A stretch of DNA of 64,000 bases from positions 124,001 to 188,000 of the forward strand of contig JAEWLS010000048.1 in assembly GCA_023457435.1 (NCBI GenBank), written 5' to 3'. Each line of letters begins with the position of its first letter. Position 1 is the first letter of the stretch. The notes beneath the pieces are model-generated. The model made no database searches, was not told where the DNA came from, and worked only from the letters and a program-made list of their open reading frames with translations. Below, piece by piece: positions 1 to 8,098 of the stretch. The stretch comes from Pseudomonadota bacterium. Lineage in GTDB: Bacteria > Pseudomonadota > Alphaproteobacteria > Rhizobiales > Rhizobiaceae. The translations under genes and the position numbers were made by a program.

Positions 1-730
1 CCGCGTCCTTTGCCTGGACCCAGCGGATGTGCAGCAGCGTGGCCTCGGCCTGGCGAATCTCTGCCGACAGGTTCTTGAAGCGTGTGGCCTGGCGCGCCTG
101 GCGCTTCAGGCTCTCGATCTGCCCCTGTAGTTCGCCGACGACGTCGTCCAGGCGCTCGAGGTTCTGCTCGGCGGCACGCAGGCGCAGTTCCGCCTCGTGG
201 CGGCGAGTGTGCAGCCCGGAAATCCCCGCCGCCTCCTCGAGCAGCGCCCGGCGCGCCTGCGGCTTCGCCTGGATGAGCTCGCCGATGCGCCCCTGCCCCA
301 CCATCGACGGCGAACGCGCCCCCGTCGACTGATCGGCGAACAGCAGCTGCACGTCCTTGGCCCGCGCCTCGCGGCCATTGATGCGGTAGATCGAGCCCGC
401 CTCCCGCTCGATGCGGCGCGACACCTGCAGCTCCTCCGCCTCGTTGAAGGCGGCCGGGGCGGTGCGGTCGGTGTTGTTGAGGAAAAGCGTGACTTCCGCG
501 GTGTTGCGCGACGGACGGGTCGCAGATCCGGAGAAGATGACGTCGTCCATGCCGGACGCGCGCATGTTCTTGTACGAGCTCTCGCCCATCACCCAGCGCA
601 GGGCTTCGACGAGGTTCGACTTGCCGCAGCCGTTGGGGCCGACGACGCCGGTCAGGCCAGGCTCGATGACGAATTCCGCCGGATCGACGAAAGATTTGAA
701 ACCGAGGAGACGGAGCCGGTTGAACTTCAT
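1..730 (-). CDS. smc: Chromosome segregation ATPase SMC, N-terminal part (gene runs off the left edge)
   Basis: The frame starts at the ATG at 728-730 and is open to the window edge, giving about 243 residues of the N-terminal head. It begins MKFNRLRLLGFKSFVDP and carries a Walker A loop GPNGCGKSN near residues 34-42. The segment with LLFADQSTGARSP and LLEEAAGISGL is typical of SMC heads just before the coiled coil. SMC with ScpA/ScpB organises and segregates the chromosome. The coiled coils, hinge and C-terminal Walker B/signature motif lie outside the window. It is downstream of and in the same direction as the dsbA-like gene. The family assignment is very secure. Confidence 0.95.
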   Translation of the reverse strand, partial: MKFNRLRLLGFKSFVDPAEFVIEPGLTGVVGPNGCGKSNLVEALRWVMGESSYKNMRASGMDDVIFSGSATRPSRNTAEVTLFLNNTDRTAPAAFNEAEELQVSRRIEREAGSIYRINGREARAKDVQLLFADQSTGARSPSMVGQGRIGELIQAKPQARRALLEEAAGISGLHTRRHEAELRLRAAEQNLERLDDVVGELQGQIESLKRQARQATRFKNLSAEIRQAEATLLHIRWVQAKDA

Positions 731-797
731 ACCGGGCTACCGGAAGCCGGCGCGCAGAGGCCCGGACGCGGGCCTCCAGGCGAGGATGTCGACGCGA

Positions 798-1508
798 TCA
801 GAGCTTGCTGTCGATGATGGCCGACATCTCGTCAACCGAAAGGGCTCCCGAATACTTGGCGCCGTTGATGAAGAAGGTCGGCGTCGCCTCGACCTTGAAA
901 TCGTTCGCACCGCGCGCCCGCACAGCCCTGATGTCGTCCAGAAGCTTCTGGTTGGTCAAGCAGGCCTCGAAGGACTCCTGTGAAAAACCCGCGAGACGGG
1001 CGATCTGCAGCAACGCATCGCGCGCGTTCTCGACCGAAGCCCAGGTGCGCTGCTGCTTGAACAGCACGTCGACCATGGCGAAATAGTTCGCCTCGGAGCA
1101 GCGGGCGAGCATGAAGCCTGCCTCGGCACGCGGATCGAACGGGAATTCGCGGAAGATCAGCCGCGCCTTGCCGGTGTCGATGTACTTTTCCTTGATCGCC
1201 GGCAGGGTCGCGGCGTGGAACGTCGCGCAGTGAGGGCACGTCATCGAGGCATATTCGACGATGGTCACCGGCGCTTCGGCATTGCCGATTACTTTCTCCG
1301 GCAATGCGCCATCGGCCATCAGCTTGGCGACGTCGACAGTCCCCTGGCTCGGCGGCACGTCGACCTTCGAGGCCGGCGGCGTGGTCGGCGGCGTGCCGGG
1401 AGGCGTCTGCGGCGGCGTATCCTCGCCACAGGATGCCAGCAGTGCACCGCCGGCCGTAACGGCGAGCAGCGACAGGACAAGCTGGCGGCGGGGGAGCGAG
1501 ATTTCCAT
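798..1508 (-). CDS. DsbA-family thiol:disulfide oxidoreductase, lipid-anchored
   Basis: The 236-residue protein starts at the ATG at 1506-1508. The N-terminus has a twin-arginine-like PRRQLVLSLLA stretch followed by a lipobox LLASC, so the mature form is probably a lipoprotein facing the periplasm. A Pro/Thr-rich linker (TPPQTPPGTPPTTPP) comes next, then a thioredoxin fold with the active site CPHC in MTCPHCATFH. The cis-Pro loop is seen as EATPTFFING. It probably oxidises or reduces thiols of exported proteins. Gene order DUF721-dsbA-smc on one strand suggests cotranscription. A longer open frame upstream to 1613 lacks signal-peptide character, which favours this start. Confidence 0.9.
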   Translation of the reverse strand: MEISLPRRQLVLSLLAVTAGGALLASCGEDTPPQTPPGTPPTTPPASKVDVPPSQGTVDVAKLMADGALPEKVIGNAEAPVTIVEYASMTCPHCATFHAATLPAIKEKYIDTGKARLIFREFPFDPRAEAGFMLARCSEANYFAMVDVLFKQQRTWASVENARDALLQIARLAGFSQESFEACLTNQKLLDDIRAVRARGANDFKVEATPTFFINGAKYSGALSVDEMSAIIDSKL

Positions 1509-1661
1509 GCAAATCACCTGGGGACGACTGGGAGCACGACTGGGTTGTGCGGCAACAGCAGGCCGCGCGGCGAGAGTTGGCGCGCAATTACGGCATCGCG
1601 CGGGCCAATCCAACAGGCGGCTCCTGCGACATAAATCACGATGCCGTTAGCCTGACGACCA

Positions 1662-2153
1662 TTATCTGCGCGCCTTGCGGGCGACACTGGCGCCGAGACG
1701 GACCAAGGCCTCCTTCAATCCGTCATCCTCGATCGCCGCAGTTACCTTGCCGATGCGCGCTTGCTCGACCTCGGTCAGCTGGCGCGGCACGGGACGCGAC
1801 TTGCGGCCGTCGCCGACCGGCTTCTGCACGATCCGGATGCGGCCGATGGCTCCGTAGCCGAGAAAGCCGTTGACGCGGCCGATCAGTTCGCTCGTCTCGT
1901 GCTGCAGGCGCAAAGCCGCCATGCCGGCGCAGGCGACCACCAGCGTCGCGGGCTGGTGCGGATCGTCCTCGGAGGCGCGGCGCGGCCACTGGATTTTCTC
2001 CGGCCGCGTCAGGCCGGCGAGTCGCGGGCCGGCGATCTCGTCCCAGGACTGAACGAGCGCGACGTTCATGCCCGCCCGCTTGCGCAGCAGCGGATCGAGA
2101 ATCGCGGTGGCGAGATCGCTCACCGGCTGTGGATGGTTGATGCGGCCGCTCAT
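1662..2153 (-). CDS. DUF721 (DciA-like) protein
   Basis: The 163-residue protein starts at the ATG at 2151-2153. It has the DUF721 pattern: an N-terminal helix with LATAILDPLLRKRAGMN, then VQSWDEIAGPRLAGLTRPEKI, then LVVACAGMAALRLQHET. DciA proteins of this family help load or operate the DnaB replicative helicase in bacteria without DnaC, so a replication role is plausible. The C-terminal third is basic and less conserved. It is divergent from mutY, with only 42 bp between the two starts, so the promoters must overlap. Confidence 0.85.
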   Translation of the reverse strand: MSGRINHPQPVSDLATAILDPLLRKRAGMNVALVQSWDEIAGPRLAGLTRPEKIQWPRRASEDDPHQPATLVVACAGMAALRLQHETSELIGRVNGFLGYGAIGRIRIVQKPVGDGRKSRPVPRQLTEVEQARIGKVTAAIEDDGLKEALVRLGASVARKARR

Positions 2154-2195
2154 GCGCTCCCTTGTCTTTGCCCGCCGGCGCGCCACAACAGCGCC

Positions 2196-3293
2196 ATGCC
2201 GCCAGCCGCCGCGATGACAGCCAGCCGCCAGCCGATCGCGCAAGCGCTGCTCGACTGGTACGACCGCCACCACCGCGACTTGCCGTGGCGGACGCCGCCG
2301 GATCAGCGGCAGCGTGGCATCATGCCTGATCCATACCACGTCTGGCTGTCGGAAATCATGCTGCAGCAGACGACGGTCGAGGCGGTGAAGCCGTTTTTCC
2401 GCGATTTCCTCAGGCGCTGGCCGCGCGTCGGCGACCTGGCGGCGGCGCAACAGGAAGACGTGATGAAGGCCTGGGCCGGGCTGGGCTATTATTCGCGGGC
2501 CAGGAACCTGCACCTGGCCGCGCAGGCCGTGGCAAGCGCAGGCGGGTTTCCGGACAGCGCGGAGCGTCTGCGGGCGCTGCCGGGCGTGGGCGCATACACG
2601 TCGGCGGCGATCGCGGCCATCGCTTTCGATCGCGCCGAGGCGGTCGTCGACGGCAATGTCGAGCGCGTCGTCACCCGACTCTACGCGATCGAGACACCCC
2701 TTCCCGCGGCCAAACCCTTGGTACGTGACCGTGTGGCGGCGCTCGTTCCGGCCGAGCGGCCGGGTGACTTCGCCCAGGCGACGATGGACCTGGGCGCCAC
2801 GATATGCACGCCGCGCCGGCCGAACTGCATGCTGTGCCCGGTGCGCGAGCACTGCCGCGCATTGGCGACCGGCGATCCCGCCCGCTTTCCGATCAAGGCC
2901 GAGAAGGCGGAGCGGCCGAAGCGCGTGGGCGCGGCGTTCGTGGCGGTGCGCGACGACGGCGCGGTGCTTTTGCGGCGTCGGGCGCCGACGGGCCTGCTCG
3001 GCGGGATGACGGAAGTGCCGGGCACGGCGTGGACTGCACGTGCCGACGGCGCCACGGGGGTCGAGGCGGCACCGTTTCCTGCCAATTGGCGCATGGCCGG
3101 CAGCGCCGCGCACGTGTTCACGCATTTCGAACTCGAGATCGCGGTGTGGCGCGCCGAAGTCGGCGCCATGGACGCACCCGACGGCCACTGGTGGTCTGCG
3201 CCAAAGGATTTACTCGACGAGGCGTTGCCTACGGTGATCAAAAAGGTCATCGAGGCGGCCATACCGGGCGCCACGCGAAAGGGACGGCCATGA
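2196..3293 (+). CDS. mutY: A/G-specific adenine glycosylase MutY
   Basis: The 365-residue protein removes adenine mispaired with 8-oxoguanine (base excision repair). Seen: the EIMLQQTTVEAV segment with the catalytic-glutamate region, the helix-hairpin-helix LPGVGAYTSAAI, the catalytic aspartate in VVDGNVERV, and the 4Fe-4S pattern C-x6-C-x2-C-x5-C (CTPRRPNCMLCPVREHC). A NUDIX-like C-terminal domain for 8-oxoG recognition follows. The start could be ATG 2196 or ATG 2214. Its TGA overlaps the ATG of the next gene (ATGA), so the two are translationally coupled. Confidence 0.95.
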   Translation: MPPAAAMTASRQPIAQALLDWYDRHHRDLPWRTPPDQRQRGIMPDPYHVWLSEIMLQQTTVEAVKPFFRDFLRRWPRVGDLAAAQQEDVMKAWAGLGYYSRARNLHLAAQAVASAGGFPDSAERLRALPGVGAYTSAAIAAIAFDRAEAVVDGNVERVVTRLYAIETPLPAAKPLVRDRVAALVPAERPGDFAQATMDLGATICTPRRPNCMLCPVREHCRALATGDPARFPIKAEKAERPKRVGAAFVAVRDDGAVLLRRRAPTGLLGGMTEVPGTAWTARADGATGVEAAPFPANWRMAGSAAHVFTHFELEIAVWRAEVGAMDAPDGHWWSAPKDLLDEALPTVIKKVIEAAIPGATRKGRP

Positions 3294-3907
3294 GCGAAAT
3301 CAGACACATCGTGTTCGACATCGGCAAGGTCCTGATCCACTACGATCCCGACATCCCCTACCGCCGCATCATCCCCGATGCGGAGCGCCGCGCATGGTTC
3401 TTCGAGAATGTGTGCACCCACGACTGGAACCTGGAGCAGGATCGCGGCCGCTCCTTCGCCGACGCCGAAGCCCTGCTGATCGGGCAATATCCGGACGAGG
3501 CGGAGAACATCCGCGCTTTCCGCCGGCACTGGCACGAGATGGTCTCGCACCCATACGACGACTCTGTTGCGATCATGCGCGACCTGATCGGGCAGGGCCG
3601 CGACGTGACGATGCTGACCAACTTCTCAGCCGAAACTTTCGTCGATGCGCGCAAGCTGTTCCCGTTCCTCAACGAACCGCGCGGCGTGACGGTGTCGGGC
3701 GAGATCGGGCTGATCAAGCCGGATCGCGCGATCTACGAGAAGCATGCGCGGGACTTCGGTCTCGAGCCTCCAGCGACGCTGTTCATCGACGACAGCCTCA
3801 AGAACGTCGAGGGGGCGCGCCAGGCGGGGTGGCAGGCCGTGCATTTCATCGATGCGCCGACTTTGCGTGCCGATCTCGCACGCCACGGCATTGAGCTCAC
3901 AGATTGA
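3290..3907 (+). CDS. HAD-family phosphatase, YihX-like
   Basis: This 205-residue HAD hydrolase begins with motif I in the form FDIGKVLIHYD, with Gly in place of the second Asp, as in YihX-type sugar-phosphate phosphatases. Motif II is LTNFSAE, the motif III lysine lies in GLIKPDRAIYE and motif IV is FIDDSLKNV. The substrate cannot be read from sequence; phosphorylated sugars are typical for close relatives. The gene overlaps the mutY stop by four bases (ATGA), which points to cotranscription, though not necessarily to a DNA-repair role. It converges on ccrM. Confidence 0.85.
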   Translation: MSEIRHIVFDIGKVLIHYDPDIPYRRIIPDAERRAWFFENVCTHDWNLEQDRGRSFADAEALLIGQYPDEAENIRAFRRHWHEMVSHPYDDSVAIMRDLIGQGRDVTMLTNFSAETFVDARKLFPFLNEPRGVTVSGEIGLIKPDRAIYEKHARDFGLEPPATLFIDDSLKNVEGARQAGWQAVHFIDAPTLRADLARHGIELTD

Positions 3908-3959
3908 ATCAGCTTGCTGGCAAAGTGATTCAAGCGGCTGCGGAGGCGATTCCGCAGCC
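3904..3959. terminator. Two adjacent hairpins between convergent HAD and ccrM genes
   Basis: The first inverted repeat is TTGAATCA (3904-3911) with TGATTCAA (3926-3933). The second is GGCTGCGGA (3936-3944) with TCCGCAGCC (3951-3959), a 9-bp stem with a 6-nt loop. They lie between two convergent genes and could end transcription from both sides, but neither is followed by a long T run, so this is only a candidate. Three GANTC motifs fall in the hairpins (3906, 3927, 3948). Confidence 0.45.
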
Positions 3960-3989
3960 TCGTGTAAGCGATTGCCCCTAAAAGGGTAT

Positions 3990-5129
3990 TCAGGCCCCGG
4001 CGCGGAGCATCCCGAGCCGGGCGATCCTGCGCAGCTCGTCGATCGGCATCAGGCCGCCCACGCGTTCGTAATGCCAGAAGGTCCAGCCGTTGCAGGCGTC
4101 CAGCCCCTGCACCGCCGCACCCATGCGGTGGATGGAGCCGGCCTCGCCGCCGACGTCTATGGTGCCGTCAGCGCGCACGCGCGCCGTCCAGCGCTTGCGT
4201 GCGTCATGGAGCAGCGCGCCTGGCGCGATCAGGCCGGCGTCGATGAGGCTGACGAAAGCAACGCGCGGCTCGGCACGCTTGCCGGTTATTGTCGCCAACG
4301 CGTCCTCAGTCATCGGCCGGACTGATGCGATGCGTTCGCGCGCCGCATCGATATAGACCTGCTCGCGCTCGACGCCGACGAAATGCCGGCCCAGGCGCTT
4401 GGCGACCGCGCCGGTGGTTCCGGTACCGAAGAAAGGGTCGAGCACCACGTCGCCCGGACGGGTCGACGAGAGGATGACGCGTGCCAGCAGGGACTCCGGC
4501 TTCTGCGTCGGATGCACCTTGTCGCCGTTTTCGTCCTTGAGACGCTCGGCACCGGTGCAGATCGGAAACAGCCAGTCGGAACGCATCTGCGTGTCGTCGT
4601 TGGCCGCCTTCATCGCTTCGTAGTTGAAGGTGTAGCCCTTCGCCTTCGCGTCGCGCGACGCCCAGATCATCGTCTCGTGAGCATTCTGGAAACGGCGGCC
4701 GCGGAAATTCGGCATCGGGTTGGTCTTGCGCCAGACGATGTCGTTGAGCAGCCAGAAGCCGAGGTCCTGCATCGCCGCGCCGACGCGGAAGATGTTGTGG
4801 TAGGAACCGATTACCCAGATCGTGCCGTTCGGCTTCAGAACGCGGCGGCAGGCAAGCAGCCAGGCGCGGGTAAAGGCGTCGTAGGCCGCGAAATCCTCGA
4901 ACTGGTCCCAATGATCGTCGACCGCGTCGACCTTCGACTGGTCAGGCCGCAGCAGGTCGCCATTGAGCTGAAGATTGTAAGGCGGATCGGCGAAGATCGC
5001 ATCCACCGACTTTTCCGGCAGGCGGTTCAGCGCCGCGACACAGTCGCCCTTGAGGATCGTGTCCCGCCATTCGGCCTGGACAGGAGTTTGGGCAAGCGAA
5101 GACTCGTCCAGGAGACGCACTGCGGACAT
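3990..5129 (-). CDS. ccrM: Cell-cycle-regulated adenine DNA methyltransferase CcrM (GANTC)
   Basis: The 379-residue beta-class N6-adenine methyltransferase has DPPY at residues 48-51, followed downstream by the SAM-binding motif DPFFGTGTTG. The order IV then I is the beta-class signature. The C-terminal extension of about 90 residues (RWTARVRADGTIDV through GWTFWHYE) is characteristic of alphaproteobacterial CcrM and distinguishes it from restriction-system relatives. CcrM remethylates GANTC sites after replication and is usually essential in Rhizobiales. No restriction endonuclease gene is nearby, consistent with an orphan methylase. A CtrA-like box lies 57 bp upstream. Confidence 0.95.
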   Translation of the reverse strand: MSAVRLLDESSLAQTPVQAEWRDTILKGDCVAALNRLPEKSVDAIFADPPYNLQLNGDLLRPDQSKVDAVDDHWDQFEDFAAYDAFTRAWLLACRRVLKPNGTIWVIGSYHNIFRVGAAMQDLGFWLLNDIVWRKTNPMPNFRGRRFQNAHETMIWASRDAKAKGYTFNYEAMKAANDDTQMRSDWLFPICTGAERLKDENGDKVHPTQKPESLLARVILSSTRPGDVVLDPFFGTGTTGAVAKRLGRHFVGVEREQVYIDAARERIASVRPMTEDALATITGKRAEPRVAFVSLIDAGLIAPGALLHDARKRWTARVRADGTIDVGGEAGSIHRMGAAVQGLDACNGWTFWHYERVGGLMPIDELRRIARLGMLRAGA

Positions 5130-5185
5130 GGATCACTCAAATACGGGGTTACGCCTTTACTGGTCGTTATGGTTACCGCTCGCCG

Positions 5186-5200
5186 TTAATTTACGGTGAA
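5186..5200 (-). promoter_or_regulatory. CtrA-like box upstream of ccrM
   Basis: The + strand reads TTAA-N7-TGAA at 5186-5200, which is TTCA-N7-TTAA in the direction of ccrM. This is one mismatch from the CtrA consensus TTAA-N7-TTAA. The box lies 57-71 bp upstream of the ccrM start, where a -35 region would be expected. In Caulobacter ccrM is activated by CtrA; transfer to this organism is inference. Confidence 0.4.
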
Positions 5201-5267
5201 GCCGGCGCGGATTTGCCCGTATGCGGCTCGTGGTGTATGCCGCGCCCCTCCCCTGAAAGGTCCTGAG

Positions 5268-5960
5268 ATGCTCGAACCGGAACTGGTTATCTTCGACTGC
5301 GACGGCGTGCTGGTGGATTCCGAGCTGCTTGCGGCTCGCGTCGACACCGAGTTGCTGGCGTCCGCAGGCGTGGAGATCGAGATCGAGGATTTCACCCGGC
5401 GCTATGCCGGCCTGACGTTCCAGGAAACGGCAATCCGCGTCGAGGAGGAATATGGAGTTCCGCTGCAGGCCTCGATCATCGACCGCTCGAAGGCGATCCT
5501 CGATGAACGGCTGGCCCGCGAGGTCCAGGCGATCGACGGCGCGCGTGCTGCCGTCATGTCGGTCAAGGGGCCGAAATGCGTCTGCTCGAACTCGACGCCC
5601 GAGCGTCTCGAGGCCATGCTCGGACGCACCGGCTTGCTGCCCCTCTTCTCCGGCAACGTCTTTTCTGCCCGCGCAGTCGCCACGATGCGGCCCAAGCCGG
5701 CGCCCGACGTCTTCCTGCATGCGGCGGAGAAGATGGGCGCGAACCCCGGTGCATGTTTCGTGCTCGAGGATTCCGTTCACGGCATCACGGGGGCGAAAGC
5801 GGCGGGCATGCGCGTCATCGGCTTCACCGGCGGCGGCCACAGCTGGACCGGGCACGCGGATGCGCTGACGGAAGCCGGCGCCGAGACGGTGATACGGCGC
5901 TGGTCGGACCTGCCCGGCGTGCTTGCCGCGCTTTCCGGCTGGTCCGAAGACCTGGGCTAG
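5268..5960 (+). CDS. HAD-IA family phosphatase (phosphoglycolate phosphatase/beta-phosphoglucomutase-like)
   Basis: The 230-residue protein begins MLEPELVIFDCDGVLVDSE, a full HAD motif I with both aspartates. The alpha-helical cap follows, then motif II CSNSTPERL, the lysine in KPAPDVFLHAAEKMG, and motif IV LEDSVHGI. The start at ATG 5268 is supported by a GAAAGG ribosome-binding sequence nine bases upstream; the frame is open to 5196 without a better start. Substrates of this subgroup are small sugar phosphates. The last four bases, CTAG, also encode the stop of the convergent lipoprotein gene. Confidence 0.85.
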   Translation: MLEPELVIFDCDGVLVDSELLAARVDTELLASAGVEIEIEDFTRRYAGLTFQETAIRVEEEYGVPLQASIIDRSKAILDERLAREVQAIDGARAAVMSVKGPKCVCSNSTPERLEAMLGRTGLLPLFSGNVFSARAVATMRPKPAPDVFLHAAEKMGANPGACFVLEDSVHGITGAKAAGMRVIGFTGGGHSWTGHADALTEAGAETVIRRWSDLPGVLAALSGWSEDLG

Positions 5961-6538
5961 TTCCGCTTGGCGGGCGTGCCGTCGTCGTAGCCGGCGAAGA
6001 TCACGACGTTGCGCGCGTCGCTCGGTACGGTGATCGAGCTGTTCGTGTAGACGAATTGCGTCGCGCCGATCGTGTCCGGTATCGCGACGGCATGCTGGAA
6101 CAGTTGCGAGAACGCGACCTGGCCGTCACGCAGCATGACGATGCGGATCGGCATCGTGGCCGTACCCGCCTTGCCCTTCGGACCCGGCACGACGCGACCG
6201 GCGACCGCGACGTTCACCGTCGTCGTGGCGCCGCTGTAGGAACAGTTGCGCGTCACATCGCCGATCGACGCCTGATAGACGATGCGGTTGGCGTCGTCCT
6301 TGGCGCCGCGCTCGTAGGTGTTGAAGTAGGCGGTGCCTTCGCGCAGCATGACCGACGGGCAGTAGGCGCGCAATTCGCTCTCGCGGATCGGGGCACTCTG
6401 GCCGCCATTCGCGCCGCCGTTGCCCGCGGCGAGGTCCAGCGCATCGTCCGGATTGTCGGACTGGCAGCCGGCGATGAGACCCAGCGACAACAATGCGATT
6501 CCGGCGATCTGCGCCCGTGCCATACCCCCACGCCCCAT
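5957..6538 (-). CDS. Putative lipoprotein of unknown function
   Basis: The 193-residue protein has an N-terminal hydrophobic segment ending in the lipobox LGLIAGC, so it is probably lipid-anchored. After a Gly/Asn-rich spacer there is a domain of about 140 residues with two cysteines (AYCPSVML and TRNCSYSG) and a beta-rich pattern. I do not recognise a named family, although proteins of this layout are common in Rhizobiales. The start at 6538 is chosen because GAGGGAAG lies eight bases upstream; ATG 6523 is an alternative. It is divergent from thrC, and its stop codon shares a CTAG with the HAD gene. Confidence 0.7.
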   Translation of the reverse strand: MGRGGMARAQIAGIALLSLGLIAGCQSDNPDDALDLAAGNGGANGGQSAPIRESELRAYCPSVMLREGTAYFNTYERGAKDDANRIVYQASIGDVTRNCSYSGATTTVNVAVAGRVVPGPKGKAGTATMPIRIVMLRDGQVAFSQLFQHAVAIPDTIGATQFVYTNSSITVPSDARNVVIFAGYDDGTPAKRN

Positions 6539-6662
6539 GAAACGCACTTCCCTCACACAAAAGAGCTGTTCTATACCAACCGCGCGCGTGGAAAGCGACC
6601 GAAGGATTGCGGTTTTTGAAAGACCGCATGAGGCGCAGAGGAGCCGCGGCGGACAGGTGGCA

Positions 6663-8063
6663 ATGCGATACATCAGCACGCGGGGAAGCGCGCCCGCCCT
6701 CGGTTTCTCCGACGCGCTCCTCGCCGGGCTCGCCCGCGACGGCGGCCTGTACCTGCCCGAAACCTGGCCGAGTCTCGGCAAGGACGAGATCCGGGCTCTG
6801 CGCGGCATGGACTACGCGCAGGCTGCCAAGCGCCTGCTGAAGCCCTTCCTCGGCGGCGAGATTTCCGATGCCGACTTCTCGCACCTCGTCGACGAGGCCT
6901 ACGCCACCTTCAACCACCCGGCGGTTTGTCCGCTGGTTCAGACCGGCGCGAACGAGTTCATCCTTGAACTCTTCCATGGGCCGACGCTGGCCTTCAAGGA
7001 TGTGGCGATGCAGCTCATCGCGCGGCTGATGGACCATGTGCTCGCGGCCCGCGGGCGGCGCGCCACCATCGTCGGCGCGACCTCTGGCGACACCGGCGGC
7101 GCGGCGATCGAGGCCTTCGCGGGCCGCGACCGGACCGACATCTTCATCCTGTTCCCCAAGGGTCGCGTCTCGCCGGTGCAGCAGCGCCAGATGACGACGT
7201 CGGGCGCGAACAACGTCCATGCCCTGGCGATCGAAGGGAACTTCGACGACTGCCAGGGTCTCGTGAAGGACATGTTCAACGATCACGCATTCCGCGACGG
7301 CACGGCGCTGTCGGGCGTGAACTCGATCAACTGGGCACGCATCATGGCCCAGATAGTCTACTACTTCACGTCGGCGGTGGCGCTCGGCGCCCCGGACCGG
7401 CCGGTTTCCTTCACCGTGCCCACCGGCAATTTCGGCGATATCTTCGCGGCCTACGCGGCAAAGCGGATGGGCCTGCCGATCGAGCGGCTGGTGATTGCCA
7501 CCAACGCCAACGACATCCTGGCGCGAACGCTGGCGACCGGCCGCTACGAGATGCGCGGCGTGACGGCAACCACGTCGCCTTCGATGGACATCCAGATCTC
7601 GTCCAACTTCGAGCGGCTCCTGTTCGAGGCGTCGGGGCGCGATCCCGATTCCGTCAACCGCTGGATGAGCGGGCTGAAGCAGTCGGGCTCCTTCACCATC
7701 GACGCCGCGCCGCTTGCCGCGATCCGCGCCGAGTTCGACGCGGGCCGATCGGGCGAGGAGGAGGTCGCCGCAACGATCCGCACCGTCCTCGGCGAGAGCG
7801 GCTACCTGCTCGATCCGCACACGGCGACAGGGGTCGGCGTGGCGCGGCGCCAGGCGAAGTCGGCGACGCCGATGATCGTGCTCGCCACGGCCCACCCGGC
7901 GAAGTTCCCGGCGGCCGTGAAGGCCGCGTCCGGAATCGATCCTGCGTTTCCTGCATGGCTCGACGATTTCATGCAAAGGCCGGAGCGGTTCACGGTCCTT
8001 CCATCAGACCTGAAAATGGTGGAAGATCATATCGGTGCGCGCAGCCGCGCCGTGCACGCCTAA
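6663..8063 (+). CDS. thrC: Threonine synthase
   Basis: The 466-residue PLP enzyme converts O-phosphohomoserine to threonine. It begins MRYISTRGSAPALGFSDALLAGLARDGGLY in the typical long bacterial ThrC form, here quoted from the first 17 residues onward only in outline. The PLP lysine lies in HGPTLAFKDVAMQ, the phosphate-binding region is GATSGDTGGAA, and VPTGNFGDIFA is the conserved domain II motif. The ribosome-binding site AGGTGG is two bases before the ATG. The partner homoserine kinase gene is about 9 kb away at the end of the cox operon. The next gene, an M16 protease, starts 35 bp downstream and is probably cotranscribed. Confidence 0.95.
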   Translation: MRYISTRGSAPALGFSDALLAGLARDGGLYLPETWPSLGKDEIRALRGMDYAQAAKRLLKPFLGGEISDADFSHLVDEAYATFNHPAVCPLVQTGANEFILELFHGPTLAFKDVAMQLIARLMDHVLAARGRRATIVGATSGDTGGAAIEAFAGRDRTDIFILFPKGRVSPVQQRQMTTSGANNVHALAIEGNFDDCQGLVKDMFNDHAFRDGTALSGVNSINWARIMAQIVYYFTSAVALGAPDRPVSFTVPTGNFGDIFAAYAAKRMGLPIERLVIATNANDILARTLATGRYEMRGVTATTSPSMDIQISSNFERLLFEASGRDPDSVNRWMSGLKQSGSFTIDAAPLAAIRAEFDAGRSGEEEVAATIRTVLGESGYLLDPHTATGVGVARRQAKSATPMIVLATAHPAKFPAAVKAASGIDPAFPAWLDDFMQRPERFTVLPSDLKMVEDHIGARSRAVHA

Positions 8064-8098
8064 GCATCGGCGTCGCGCATTCGGGAGTGAGGACGCAT

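Noticed and set aside
3990..5129. Restriction-modification system around the DNA methyltransferase
   Set aside because: No endonuclease or specificity gene is adjacent, and the CcrM-type C-terminal extension identifies an orphan cell-cycle methylase.
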